Assembly: GCA_022702545.1 (NCBI GenBank)
Contig: JAHRBC010000002.1
Span: 4,092,001-4,156,000 of the forward strand
Length of the DNA stretch: 64,000 nucleotides
From: Phycomyces nitens
Taxonomy: Eukaryota; Mucoromycota; Mucoromycetes; Mucorales; Phycomycetaceae
Reading direction: 5' to 3'
Below are positions 1-12,813 of the stretch, in pieces (the first letter of the stretch is position 1; each line of letters starts with the position of its first letter). The position numbers were made by a program, and so were the translations under genes. The notes under the pieces are model-generated. The model was given only the letters and a program-made list of their open reading frames with translations, was not told the DNA's origin and made no database searches.

Positions 1-1074
1 TTGCTAGAAAAGAATCCTGCCGGACCCAATGGCCATAACTCTCTCCGGTCAATGCAGTCCATTGCCCGTTCTCTCTCAAGTTCTAGCTACACTGACAACA
101 CTTCTGTGGCAGCACTCAAAGCATGTCTGGCAAAGCAGCGCCTTGTCCTGGACAAACTTGAGCTAGAAAAGCACCAGTATGAACAAGATAACGTTCACCT
201 CGCCGAACAGCTCTCTCAACTCCATCGCAAGGGTGACCAGCGAGACACAGACATGAGTCAGCTAAAAGTCAACTACGACAACCATCTATGCTCCATGCGC
301 GCCACTGAAGACGATCTCGACACAATTGGAGCAAAGATTCGGCTGCTAAAAGAATCGATTTCTCGGCTGGCAGGCGAACTGATGGAGCAGGCTGATCCGG
401 TAATCGCAACTAATGCTCTCTGTACATTCTGGCTCAATCTTAGCTCTTCAATTGATGAGCTCAAGCAAGGGCCTGACAAGGTCCTGCCCTTTCATCGGAT
501 GCGTATGCTGACAGAGAAATTCATTATGGATGTATTGATCCAGAATCTCAATGTCAGCTTCTTTCCTGGCCTAAGTACTGCTGCCACCTCGGCCTACAAT
601 GAATTGTGTACCTTTTTCAGGCAGTATGACAAGGAATTTGCGATACGACTGCGACAGGAACTCGCCCTGGTGGTAGTGAAGAGCAAGGGCCAGAAAGAGA
701 CAATTGACAAAGAGCTTCATGACACATTGCAGAGCAACTGGAAGTATCTCTATGGTGGACTCTCAAAGGCTTATCCATTCCTCTACCAGCATGACAAAAG
801 TGAGCCAGATGTGAGGAAGCATTATGGAGCAAAGATCCAGAAGCTCGTCGAGCAGGCGGTTACACTTGGGTGCGCAATAAAGGGACAAGAAATAGTCATA
901 ACAGGGGCAGATGTACGAGAGGGAACCCAGCATTTTGATACCAATTTCATGGTAGACGAGGACGGTCAGACATCGGGGGTGGTTGCTTTTTGTATTTGCC
1001 CACCGTTTGTGGTTCTTTCCGATCCTTACAGATGCCTAGAAGCAGGAAAAGTACTTTGTAAACCCAATTAACCA
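1..1074 (+). CDS. Coiled-coil protein, 3' part only; possible MIEAP-type C-terminal domain
   Basis: The reading frame is open at the left edge and ends in a stop after 356 visible codons, so the N-terminus is missing. Residues about 35-130 are charged and heptad-like (coiled coil). The last ~170 residues are globular and end with FMVDEDGQ, an aromatic/proline stretch (FCICPPFVVL) and GKVLCKPN. That ending resembles the C-terminal domain of mitochondria-eating proteins (MIEAP/SPATA18, PF16026), where a hydrophobic strand plus proline precedes a GxV motif; such proteins occur in early-diverging fungi. The resemblance is from memory and was not searched. No intron is seen in the visible part. 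The alternative is a lineage-specific coiled-coil protein. The coding call is firm; the domain call is tentative. Confidence 0.6.
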
Positions 1075-2519
1075 CTATTCCTCTCTGTATATCCCCAATC
1101 ATTTCCTTTTCATTGGCATGCTTCTACAATATCTAGGACATCCTCAATATATACGCATATATTTTATGCAGTCTCTTTAAAATAAACCAACCTTTTTTTC
1201 ATACGTCCAACCCTGCTCACTTTTGAGCCACTCTGGTGAATGTGGCGCTCAATCTTGAATGCTGTCCTACCATGTCTTTACAGAAATTCTAAAGTGTCCA
1301 AGATACACTTGGACTCACCAATTCTGAAATCCCAAAGTTGGTCATTTTTACAGACATTGCACGTGATATAAGAATCCCGTATTGCACAAAAAAAAAGAAA
1401 AAGAAAGAATAATATCAAAACTTGGAACATTTTGTATTTTTGAAACAGCAGACACACTACAGGGTGGCTATAATCATGCTATCTGTAAAATCTTAAAGTG
1501 GCTAGTCAAGGGATAGATGCGTAGCATTTTGTGCGATAGCAATTAAGAGTCTGCTGCGCACTAGGCTAAAGAGTACAATTCGCATGACAAAAGCGGAACC
1601 CAACTGTGGCGACACAGTGAACACTGGTCTCATTCACAAGACTGAGGGTATTAATGTGTCAAACTTTCATCATACCTAGAATTCACCTTTACTACTTATT
1701 TTGAATTCCATGGTATATTAAAGTAAATAATAAAATCCTTGGTAACCATCTAAAACTGAGAATCCTTTTTGTAGAATATACTTCTTTTGAATTCAATCAA
1801 GGATCTTTGGTCTTAAAAGCTGTGTTGACTATATGGTGTCAGCCACCACTCGGTTCATGACAAGTGCTTTTAAGAAACCTGTGAAAAGGTAAAGGCATAT
1901 GTTGAAGCACATTGCTTTTTTTTATTAGTATTCTTGGTAAATTAAGGAGTGATTGCAAACAGTGGGTTGTTGTTCAGAGGTGTCTTTGATAAAAGATTCC
2001 AGTAATAGCTATCCAGTTATCTCTAATGACTCTTGAAATTCTATAAAACCTTTACCAAAGAAGTAAGAAACAAAAAGGTAGATTGTTTCGGTTGGATTCA
2101 AGACAAATAGCATATATTCTGTAAAGTAGTTATGCCTTGTAGACAAGCAGTTCTTTGATAGTACAAAAGACATTCAATTAATATACTAATTTAATAATAT
2201 ACACGGACAGTCTGGCAAATCAGCCCAAAAGAATTACCTAATTTGGGGTCTTGACGGACTAGAGCCTGGTGAAGAAATATAACTGTGGACCTATTTAAAC
2301 GCCTATTTAATATTTTAAAGGCAAAAAGCTGTCAGCCACACTGTAAAGAGGCAAATGATGTTATTGATGATGATTAGAGAGAGAGTACAAGATGACTGTG
2401 CAACATATACAACATAAAAAAGCAAAGATTCTTCCTGGACTCGATTCCACTCTTTCTTTCTTTATATTTTTTTATACTTTGCAACCTTTTGCATTATCCA
2501 CAATTCGCTCTTTTACTTT
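1075..2519. other. Intergenic spacer, no gene seen
   Basis: AT-rich spacer of 1.4 kb between two plus-strand genes. All frames are broken by stops and no RNA gene is recognisable. The last ~60 bases before the next start are T-rich with TATATTT/TATACTT runs, consistent with a core promoter. Confidence 0.6.
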
Positions 2520-4357
2520 ATGTCTCGATTCTTTTCACGCAAAGATAAAATGTCCCCAAATCTAAACAGCAATGCAGAGAAAACACGGGACCCTGAGCAA
2601 CCAATTGTTCCTGTCCCTCTTGTGGTATGGTGAATGCGTATTTGTGTATATATCTCATACGTAGGGCTTACAATGATAAAGACACTAACGGACTGTAATG
2701 GTATTTGTAGCCCAATGCACCTCAGCCTGTCACTCATGGGCCTATAGTCATGAAACCCGTGGTTCAGTCCCCAACGACACCCACACCAACACCCATAATA
2801 TACCATACAATACCTAGTCCATATTATAGCCGAGAAGCCTCACAGAGATCTACATACATAACACCACTCTCTCCCACCCTCAATGCCAGTAGCCCTCCAC
2901 GAATCCTCTCTAGTACCCAGACCACGTTTATTAATATCGATCACAATGCAATCCAAAAGATGTCTCTTTCAAACGATCACAGACCTCCACTATATACCTC
3001 TGCAAACCTCTCATATAATAGCTCTTTAGCATCCAACGCCTCTACCAATTCAAATGGATCCACGTCCTCTTTCTCAATACCTCATTCTTCAGACTTTTCG
3101 CCAACTAGATCCAACTTCCCTGTTTCACGAACGTCCCAGCATCGATCCTTTGCGTCGTACAACCTTGATGATCCGATCGATGTACAGCAATTTCACAGGA
3201 AAAATAATCCAAGCAATACATCTTCACCTCTAGTCCCAAAAGGACGACCTATAAAGCCATATTCGTCTATTGGATCATGTCTGGCACCAGCAGGCTTTGC
3301 GTCTCGAGCCGTAAGAACAAGTTCTAGGACACCAGATAAGCCTAGTACTTCTCATCTGGTCATGGCAATTTTCCCTGTGGTAAGGCGCAGTAAATATCCC
3401 AAACTAAGATGAGGTACAATAGTTGCTCACATCAGCTGATAAATGCTTTTCACTGTTCTTAGGAGGACTATGATACAGACGATACAATGAGAATTCTGTT
3501 TAATAGCAACATTGGATCCATGCAGGTGTGTGATATTCAACTTGTCTGATCTTCAATACTAAACATTCTCTAGGGAAACCAAACTGTCGAGCGAACGAGC
3601 TATTGGCAAGTTGATAGTCTCTCTGATATGGTGACCCTCGTACAATTCCCGGAACCTAGCCTTGAAGAATGCCATCAGACACTTTCCTACATGGACAAAC
3701 TCCTGGGATACTGTCTAGGACTAACGTCTATAATTCTCATGGTCCCTACGGAAACTGTAATGTAAGATTAGAACCTCTATTTTCCAAAGTAGTATATTGT
3801 ATTCTAATAGCAGGAAACCCTCAAACGTTTCTTGGAATTCTACGCCTAAACACACGGATTAACATTGATTCTTTTTTTTTTTTGACATTAGATCTGAAAT
3901 AGAAGAATTGTTCGAGCTAATTGACCATCTTTCGACAACGATGGAAACCATTGACCCTTCATCCTCATGGTGGTCTCGAATTTTAATCATATTTGACGAC
4001 AAGGAAACCGACGAAACAATGGTTGCCGAACATCGGGCAGGAATCCTGAGAATTCAATTGCCCTGTATCCAAGAGAAATACAGACTTGAAAAGGCCCCAG
4101 CATTTATGTTTATCAACTCCAACGCATCTTCATTTCTTGACGAGACAGACAGTGCCAGATACCAGCTGGAGTGTCAGAGAATATTTCGGTACCTGGTTCA
4201 ATCTCATCATCAGGACGGATGGTGGCGCGTATCAAGTTATAATGAAAGTGTTGAACAAGACTATTCGAGTAGTGAAGAAGATATCGAAATTGTTAAATTA
4301 ATAGAACCTAAAAAACGAGAGCCTCTTCCACGAACCAAAATCATTTTAAATCACTAG
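2520..4357 (+). CDS. Ser/Pro/Thr-rich protein with degenerate GTPase-like C-terminal domain
   Basis: Exons 2520-2624, 2711-3379, 3463-3525, 3574-3761 and 3892-4357 join in frame at GT-AG introns to give 496 aa. Residues 1-255 are low-complexity, rich in Ser, Thr, Pro and Asn, and probably disordered. From about residue 258 a folded domain follows. A strand (MRILFNS) sits where a P-loop would be, then VTLVQFPEP, where GTPases have the DTPG loop. A helix with LGLTSIILMVP and a strand RILIIFDD then match the order of an AIG1/septin-like GTPase. The glycine-rich GxxGxGKS P-loop and an NKxD motif are absent, so nucleotide binding is unlikely. The fold assignment is inference; the family is not recognised. 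The last intron (3762-3891) has internal AGs, but only its full removal keeps frame. Confidence 0.65.
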
Positions 4358-4780
4358 TTCTCCAAGAAGGGATAGCCTATCAGTATTCTGGGCAAGGATA
4401 ATGATGTGAATAGTATGTGCCAGGCGCACAAATAAATAAATTATTGATCTAGACAATGTTATCAAGGTGGTAAAGTTATCATTTATTACGGCTGTTGTGT
4501 GGTTATACGTACATGTATTACAGGGTTGAGAACACTCATTTTCTTTCTTTCTTTCTTTATTGTTATTTAATAAAAATGCTACAAAGTTCAATATTTAGCT
4601 ACCTAGAGATACTTTTTTTTGTATATTAATAAAATAGACTGGCCTGTACAATAGACCAAAGAATAAATAAAAAGGGAAATATGTGCAAAAAATAAAAAAA
4701 AAGAGGCAGTGGAAGCAAAAGACAGACTATTTTTTCTTTCTTTCTTTAAAAAAAAAAGGAAATTCCAAAGGACACAGACA

Positions 4781-7119
4781 TCATTTTTTATGGTGGGAAG
4801 TTGCGCCTACTTCTCTAGCGTGTCGGAACTGGTGTCTGTGGCGTCTAGTCTCAGAAGGCATTGTAGGAAGTGGGAATGGCTCTTCCTGCCCTTGATTTGG
4901 GCCAGACGAGACAAATATCTTTGGGCGGTAGGCTTCGTCCTCTTCCATCACATTCGAGTTTTTGAATTTCTCGACTAGAGCATCCTTGCCTTGTATATTT
5001 GCATATGACAAGGAACAGCGCTTCTCGGAATTGAATCGATTCCTAATAAAGCATATAATAAACAAACTAGTAGGGCGCAGAAACAACTTGCTAATCTATT
5101 TTATACCATCTCTTTCCGACACGCTCACGGGCGAAAGTGACGGCAAACCTTTTTAGGAATATGAGCAGATGGTACGGCTGATATGTAGGTACTTACTTGG
5201 CATTGGTAAAGTTAATAAAGGCGTAACCAACATTACACTTGTTCTTAAAGTCGATGCGTAAATAAAGAAAATCGTATGTATTTTTGTGGGTAGAATTAAT
5301 GCAATCAAGAAGCATTTGCTACACAAAGTATTAGTCTTTGATTGCTTTTTTTTTCAATAAATGGCTGTGCGGCTACCTGAGTATACTTGTTGGGAATATT
5401 ACGGATCATAAATGTTGTCCGTCTGTCTTTTCCTTGAAGGATACGGTCAATGTTAAACTCATTGTACGATGAGTCGTCCAAGGGCGGAATGTTCTTTGAG
5501 AGGTTTTGAGACAAACCCACTTTCTTCTTTTCAGGTTTTGCCCCAGTCCCAACTTCTGACTTCTCAAATGTACCAGAGACGACATCTTGTTTGAGGGCCA
5601 TAATAGAGCGAGGACCTAAAAGAGGTTCATTGGCAAACAAGCTATGTGCAGTGGCAGTAGAAGATGAGTCTAATGAGGCACTAGAGTCCCGTCGGACATC
5701 ATCTGGCTTCCAACCCGGTGCGTTTTGATCTTGAGATCCGTAAAGAAGTGCACTAGAGTAGCTACTGATCACTGCGCCTCTGTTTAGTGTTTCTGAAGGA
5801 CTAGGTATTGGAGTAGAGGTGGCTGTAATGTTTGGGCTAGGACAGCTAGGCTGCTGTGAATGGGAAGCAGACAATGGTTTGGGAAGCCAAGGAGGATACG
5901 ATAAATCATCCAGAAAAAGAGGATGAAAGGCACCAGAAGATGGACAGTCCATAGGCATTGTCAGTGGACTCCAGGGCGAGGCTATTTCAGGAATGCGAGC
6001 TGGAGGATGGGGTAGAGGGGGATGGCGCAAGGCAGGTAAGGGTGATACCAGTCCCATATTGTCGTTCTTTGGCCCAAGTGTGAATGGACCAGTAGATTGA
6101 GTGGACAAAGGATGTGGGATGTCCTTTTGGTCTGGAATGGAAGCTACTTCAAAGGTGACATCCTATTTACATGTATATATATATATATATAGTAATAGAT
6201 AAATATCTGAAAAGACCAATATAATATTACCTGCAATGTCTTGTTATTCAAATGGGCCTTGACCAGCCCAACTGTGCGTTCGTCATAGAATTCAACACGT
6301 ATTACAACCTTGCAAAATGACTTTTCGACAATAGAGTATAAAAAGACATCTCCATAAGACTGAAAAAGAGCCTTGTTTGATTATGGTGAGTACAATGGCT
6401 ACTGGAATATCTTGTAAGCCACCTACAGAGTAATTAAGACTGTCCAAGAGGACACGCATGCTATGCATTGTCACGAGAATAGCTGGCTGGATCAATTCAC
6501 TTGACGACATATTGTACAATTCAGATATTTGGGCATAAGATAAATAAGTTACGTGGATATGTCTTTCACGATCTGCTGTCGCCAAATACTGATGCATGTT
6601 TTGGTAGCATTTTATGGCATGCCTTAGATCATAAAAAGAAACTGCAAGTTCCCCAGATGACTCTAGACGGTCAAAATAAATAGCTCTTGGCTCTCCGGAC
6701 ATCTTTGAAGAGAAATGAATGGATGGCCCTTGATTCAGTCCTTTTTCTTTACTTTACATACCACTCCCAACCCCCTTAATGTATCTACCTTTATGATTCT
6801 CATCCACACACTCAAGTCTGCCTCTGGATGAAAACATCCAAGACTGAGATAATGCATTGCCAAAGGACCTAGGATTCAATATTAATGTTTTATATAAAGT
6901 CTGCAAGTGGATGGGATAGCTACTGTTGTTATTAATCGATCTCTGAAGATAGGAATCGTGTTTATGATTAACCAGGTCCATCTTAACAGGATAGGACTGA
7001 GAATCCATATTCTTTTCAAACAACTGGCAAAGACCCCGAGTGGATGAGTGGCTATGCCTTTGAGTAAAATCAGATAGATGGCTTAGAAAAGGGGTAGAAG
7101 AGAATAAAGAATGGTCCAT
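4781..7119 (-). CDS. Mei2-like RNA-binding protein (three RRMs)
   Basis: Seven exons (6789-7119, 6427-6740, 6231-6359, 5377-6162, 5197-5318, 5107-5148, 4781-5042) give 661 aa. The diagnostic C-terminal Mei2 RRM (RRM_2, PF04059) spans residues ~500-595. It starts [14 protein letters not shown], continues [20 protein letters not shown] and ends with [17 protein letters not shown]. Two weaker RRMs precede it: residues ~110-165 ([19 protein letters not shown]) and ~195-262 (ILVTM ... [14 protein letters not shown]). A Ser/Pro-rich linker lies between. Mei2 of fission yeast binds meiRNA and drives meiosis; Mei2-like proteins in other lineages act in differentiation, so a role in sexual or sporulation development is plausible but inferred. 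The start was set at the first ATG giving a sensible N-terminus; the first intron (6741-6788, 48 nt) is the least certain. It is convergent with the upstream plus-strand gene. Confidence 0.9.
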
Positions 7120-7410
7120 ATGAAATATAGAAAGAGAAAGAGAAAGAAAAAGGGAAATATTGACTGCCTTTCTATTTAAATGGCAATGGATTGTTGTTTT
7201 GCACATCACAAATTGCAAGTGACAGTCTAGTTGAGGAAGAAGCAAGGAAGTCCATGAATATTTTAAATAAATAAATATGTATATACATACAATACTTTAA
7301 ATATACTCATCATCAGAAACCCCAAGCAGATGAAAGAGAGATATGACTATGTAAATATGAAATTATAGTAAAGATTTGTCAACAGTAACGTCCCAGGTAT
7401 GCTGGATATC

Positions 7411-10213
7411 TCAAGGCGCCCGTCCTGAAGGATCCGCGTATTTGTAAGGCCACCTATCGTTTGTGTGTGTGTCTATAGTTGGATTATTCGCCCCGTTTTC
7501 CATGTCAAACATTTCGTATAATGGTGGATTTGATCCTGTGATGGCATGTATGGCGGCAAGATACTGATTCTCATCACTGTCAAGGCATGTTGTCCAATCG
7601 GTCGTAGGCAGCGTCAGGTCATCCAAAGACATACTCCACAGAGGATTCAGGTTTGCTGAAAATGGAACTACAAATGGTGCAGCCTGGTAAAGAAACGACG
7701 AGTTTTCAAAAGCATTTTGCATTTGGAGTTGTGATGTCAAAGATATTCCAAAAGGTTGTTCATTAGGAGTATTCGCTTGAGAGGGTAAGACAGATACAGA
7801 GGATGAAGGGTCATTACAACCTAGCTTTAGTAAAGTATCCTCCCATCGCAAATTTGATCCATTTATGGATGGAAACACCACATTGGACTTGGGTTTCCCC
7901 TTTCCGTTTTTCTGGTTTTTACTCGTAGATTTCTGTGATGAATATAGGTCTTGGATCATGAAATAAAGTTTGTGTGCCATGGCCCAGTAGGGTCGCATTG
8001 TCTAGAAAGAGAGAGAGATATTGGAGGTGAGATGGCCTATAATTTCCATTCGGGTTACCTGCAATAGTCGAAAATACTCGCAAAGAGCTGTCTTTGCCTT
8101 TTGTGCTTCATCAACTTTATCTGAGAAGCAATCATTAATGACAACAGAAGTCATTGAGTAAGCCAGGTATGTTAATAGCGGCGGAATAAGCTCAATTCGG
8201 GTATTGATCTCTCTCAAGATCAATGTAACGTTGTCAGATGCCGATTTGCATTTCTCAACACTGCTTTGAATAAGCTCCCGCATCTCTGGTTGCAGGAGAT
8301 CAAGAGCCATTGTTTCTGAAAGCATAAGAGCAGGTCGGTGCAAAAGGACTACCAGAGCATTGTGGAGCATGTGTACCTGGGTTCATAAGTTATGTCATTA
8401 GCCTACTCGTTTATCCTTTATTTTACTTACAAAGAAGAACAATGCACTCGATAGTCCCGGTGTCGTTCGAAATCGTTCGAAATTTGCAGGAGTATTGCGC
8501 ATATGGTGGGGTAGTCTTATGGACCATTCTTCCAGTTGGTTATCGAGCTTGGTAAAGGGAGATTCAGGATCAAAGCCAACTATTGGGTTCTTTCGTCGTA
8601 TTCCTCTGTTCACAAACTCGGTAATTTTGCCCATCAAACCAATCTCCCGTATCATTTGAGAAGCCCAGTTTCTCTGTCTAAACTCTCGATTCAAGGGTAC
8701 ATCGTTTGGTGTAAATATTTCACAGACAGTGACACTGATAGGAAATCCACCATTGTTTCTCTGTACAGAGAATCTCATACATCGCTTGCCGTCTATTGAC
8801 TCGGCATAGAACTTTTCGCTCACCATACATGTGTCCTCGGTGGGTATAAATGTATTGCAGTCTTCTTGAGGGATAGACGATGGTCGGCCTGTTGCCGCAC
8901 TTGTGAATCTAAGTATATTATGCTTTGAGCCATTGTTAACTCTGCCGAGCTTATGATCCTTACTTGTCGTTAGAGAACGAGTCCCAGAATACTTTACGAC
9001 GTGTCTCAAAGTATGCCCATTTTTCTATGTCAATCACATCACCAACAGAATACTCCAGAGCTGGTTCTACGTGAAGCTCAAGGTCAAGACACATTCTTTT
9101 TGTATAGACACCATATATTATTAATAAATTACATGTATACTTAGATATCTATATACTCTATGGCCTTGCAGCTCACCTTATTGCTATTCCAGCGTACATC
9201 CAAGACCTGGAAATTGGGTGATTGAGTACTTGATCTACTACACTCTGTCTATATTACCTTGGTCCTTGTCCACATCCATAAAAATGCAATGTTAAGAGCA
9301 GGAGGCCTTGAACGTATTCTAGTTTTGGGTTTTCTATAACATCGTTCAATAGTCCTCTTGCCTTTTCAGCATATTTATCCCCTGATTGCCATATAGGATC
9401 TGTCTTGATACCTGGCCTATCCGAAAACCTGGTAGACCATACATTTCAATAGGACCATTAATTTCACTAGTAAATGTTTTTTGTATTAAACTTGGCAATT
9501 TTACGTGCCTTGCTGCAACAGCGCATAAGCTCAGTACAAAAAACTCGGAGGCTTTCTTCTTATCGATAGATTCCAATAGACGATCTCGATTCATAATTGG
9601 CACAAGTTCATGAAGGTAAGTAAGATAAAGCCGAGTAAGATGCGCAATCTCGTCATCGGGTGGTAGTAAGTCTGAATTCCATTGCTTGGACGTTGTGGAC
9701 TGATAGGAAAGTTGGTCAGGACATGGAATAGGTTTATCCAAAGAGCCTGTCGTTTCTATTGATTGATTGGAGTCTACAGGAATATCCAAGTCTTTATAGA
9801 TTCCATAGATATCAGTGTTTGGTAAATTTTCCGGGGAGTCTGTTGACACATTGGTAGGTGTTTCTAAAGGTGTTTCGGATACTGGGCTAAATTGATTGTT
9901 GCCTTGGCCTATACTTTGGGCCAGCATGGCTTCCATTTTTAAAAGACGTTGTTCAAGCATGTCAATGTGACCTTGTCTTTGAATGCGTCTCTTTGATGTT
10001 CCAATATATGCGCATTCTTGGTTGAGTCTTGTGCAATTTCCACATTTTGGTTGTATACCATCGCATTTTGTCTAGATTTCTTGGGTTATTGTTTGTTTAT
10101 TTCGTAGCTGGTGCATGTACCTTTTTTTTACGACAGACTAGACAGGCTTGTGCTAGTCTTTTACGCTTTTGAATTGGTTCTTGAGATTCATTATTGGTTT
10201 CGTACTCTTGCAT
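7411..10213 (-). CDS. Zn2Cys6 transcription factor with fungal-specific TF domain
   Basis: Eight exons (10121-10213, 9429-10071, 9258-9381, 9177-9206, 8964-9095, 8431-8908, 8059-8376, 7411-8001) give 802 aa. The binuclear zinc cluster is at residues 24-51, with Cys 24, 27, 34, 41, 44 and 51 (CLVCRKKKTKCDG), and an intron splits it after Lys31. A short coiled coil for dimerisation follows (MLEQRLLKMEAML). The Fungal_trans domain (PF04082) spans about residues 180-480, with landmarks LTRLYLTYLHELVPIMN, YVQGLLLLTLHFYG, GPRSWMYAGIAIRM, RKVFWDSFSNDK and FTSAATGRPSSIP. The C-terminal ~200 residues are low-complexity and acidic, as expected for an activation region. It is nuclear and sequence-specific. 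The target pathway cannot be told from sequence; the domain arrangement is the XlnR/Cat8-like type. The intron 9382-9428 has a weak donor (GTTTTC) but is required by frame. Confidence 0.93.
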
Positions 10214-10526
10214 TATTCAGATTGTGTTCATCAAGAGGTCGATGAATTGGAATCTAGAGCTTATTATTATTAATAGTATTATTATTATTATTATATTCGC
10301 TGGGTTTTACTCGTAAAGAGAAGTCTTGGTCTAATCAGGCCAAACATCCACTTGTTGTTGTTTTTTGATGTCCGAATGAACCATCCAAACTGTCGCCGAA
10401 TGGGTGAATAATACTTTTTTTCTCTCGTAATTTTATATAGTGCTTTTTTGGTAAAAAGGAAGCTCTATGCTTAAAAGACGTATCTTTTGTTGCCTTTAGA
10501 TATAATTATATAAGCATATGTTGGGT
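10214..10526. other. Spacer with (ATT)n tract
   Basis: Spacer between the two minus-strand genes. It holds an interrupted TTA/ATT trinucleotide run at about 10262-10291 and the promoter of the Zn2Cys6 gene. No coding signal. Confidence 0.5.
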
Positions 10527-12792
10527 CTATACAGTCAACTGCTGTTTGATCCATTGGTCCAATTCGACAAGAGGAACCTCTGTTACCGTATTCTTTTCAC
10601 CCTGGACACGTCTATGTACTTCTACCACCTCATGGCTAATTGCCTTTTGGCCAACAACAGCAATAAACGGGTACCCGATCAATTCAGCATCTTTCATCTT
10701 GGTGCCAAACCCAGCCTTTCGGTCGTCCACAACAATGTCTTTCTCGAGAGATCTGACGGCTTCCAACTGATCATATATCTTGTCTGCCACCTTTTGGATC
10801 TCTGTATTCTTGTCATGGGTTGGCACAATACAGACACTGTAAGGCGCAATGCTACTAGGCCACACAATACCACGGTCGTCGTGACTGGCCTCAGCAACAG
10901 ATGCCAGTAGACGGGTCACTCCAATTCCATAACAGCCCATCTGTGCAGGTACCTTTTCTGCCTGAGATGGTACCTTGAACCCACAGTCAAGAGCAGCAGA
11001 GTACTTTGTGCCCAAGTAGAATGTATGCGCAACCTCAATTGCCTTGACACTACTGAGAGAAGTCGTCTTTTCATTCTTGTGACAAGAACCACAGAGATCA
11101 CCAGCCTCTGCAATGCGGTAGTGGTCCGCAGTATGCAAGGTAGCACTTTCAAACCCATTTTGAGCTGGTGTGAATTGGAAATCTGCCACACTAGTATCCA
11201 AAAACACATGGAGGTCCAACGTCTTTTTTTCTTCAGGAAGACTGAGGATTGTCTTGTGGTGAACAGACTCAAGTTCAATACTACCACTGTCTTTCACTTT
11301 TTGGCTTGCTTGCAGGTGGCGTCCAAGTGACGTCTGGACCTTGAGGAGGTTTGCAGTGCGACCCTTTGGGGTTACAACGACTGCATAACCATTTATGGGC
11401 TCATTGTTTTGATTACTGCCAGTGTATTTTGCATAAGAGAATTCCACGGCATGCGGTGCTTCATATGTTCCGAGTGGCTCGTGCGTATGTTTTACCGAGG
11501 TATTTTCGGCTAAAGTTAAAGGGTTGAGGTGGCCCGTAGCGAGTTCTTCGTTGGCCGTATATCCACAGCATGTGCATGTCAAGAGTGTATCTTCACCAAC
11601 TAAAAAAAAAAAGATAAAATATCAATTGAATATAACCATAACCTTCACACCCATGCTGCCTTGGTACCGTACCTGACGAAACTAAATGATACTCATGAGA
11701 CTTTGACCCACCCATATTACCACTGTCTGCCTCTGCCTGTAATACCATCATGTTCCAAATATTAGTCTATACTTAGTTATTTCCAAGCCTTACACACCAC
11801 AACAAATGGAACCCCAATGCGACGGAATATGGCGTAATATGCTGCAGTAACATCATCATATGCACTATACGCTTCATCTACTGTCGCATCAAAACTGTAC
11901 ATATCCTTCATAATAAACTCTCTGGCTCTCAAAAGACCAGCCCGAGGGCGAAGCTCATCACGAAACTTACGACCTTGAGAATTGTTAGATTTTGAATGGT
12001 TGGTGTCAAAGAAAGAAGGCTTACCGATTTGATAGAGGCGAATTGGAAGCTGTTTGGCCGATCGAAGTTCGGATCCAACCAATTGGGTTATTTCTTCTTC
12101 GTGTGTAGGAGAAAGAAGCAGATCTGATTCCTTTCGATCTTTTAAATGGAAAAACTGATGGCTCGGATGTTAACAAGTGGCTTTTTTTTTGGGACGTCTA
12201 TATCAAATCAACCCACCTCTCCCTGGGCACCCTTCCATCTGCCTGTCTTTTCCCAGCTTTCAGAGGACAAGAGAAGTGGGAGAGAAAGCTTTTGACTACC
12301 TGTTGTTAGGTTTCCAAAGTCAGATGTCTAGTGGTATAAAGCACACAAGCAAAACAGAAAGCCTGTGTGCTTGTATGTGTTTGCGGATTTACCAATCACC
12401 TGCATTTCTTCATCAATAATACGTTCGATTTTCTCAATTGTTCGAAGCCCCATTGGAAGTAACCCAAAGATTCCAGAAGAAGACTGTAAGGTGAATTAGA
12501 GCAAAGGATTCCGGTTGATCGCGTGTTGAACGTCTGGCTGTGGTCTTACTTGGCGAACAAAACCGGCTTTTACGAGAAGTGCGTGGCTTGCAGCTGCATC
12601 CTTGCTTGTGGTCGAGATTGTGTCTTTGGTGAGAGGCATAAATCGAGCAGATAATCGGTTTCGCCCCTAAGGATAAGATAAGTTGAGTCCTGGGATCTTG
12701 GTTGAAATGTGCCTTACATCCAATGTGAGGGTGCGCATGCCATTAACCAAAGGGCTACGGAATGAATGAGATTTGAGTCGAAAGGCGAGCAT
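10527..12792 (-). CDS. Mitochondrial prolyl-tRNA synthetase (bacterial-type ProRS)
   Basis: Eight exons (12718-12792, 12550-12666, 12393-12483, 12217-12299, 12025-12154, 11798-11973, 11673-11736, 10527-11599) give 602 aa. It charges mitochondrial tRNA(Pro). The N-terminus ([14 protein letters not shown]) is basic, hydroxylated and free of acidic residues, as in a matrix targeting sequence. Class II landmarks in order: [18 protein letters not shown] (motif 1 area), [21 protein letters not shown] and [16 protein letters not shown] (motif 2 area), [15 protein letters not shown], and [12 protein letters not shown] (motif 3). A C-terminal anticodon-binding domain follows. Between motifs 2 and 3 lie ~150 residues where bacterial ProRS carries the INS editing domain. 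The length fits yeast AIM10 better than the shorter animal PARS2. The cytosolic enzyme is a different type, so this is the organellar copy. Confidence 0.95.
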
Positions 12793-12813
12793 GTTGGTAA
12801 TGAGGCCCAGCTG

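Noticed and set aside
3814..3849. Possible extra exon reading ETLKRFLEFYA in the pseudo-GTPase gene
   Set aside because: It has no GT donor and would shift phase; removing 3762-3891 as one intron keeps frame.
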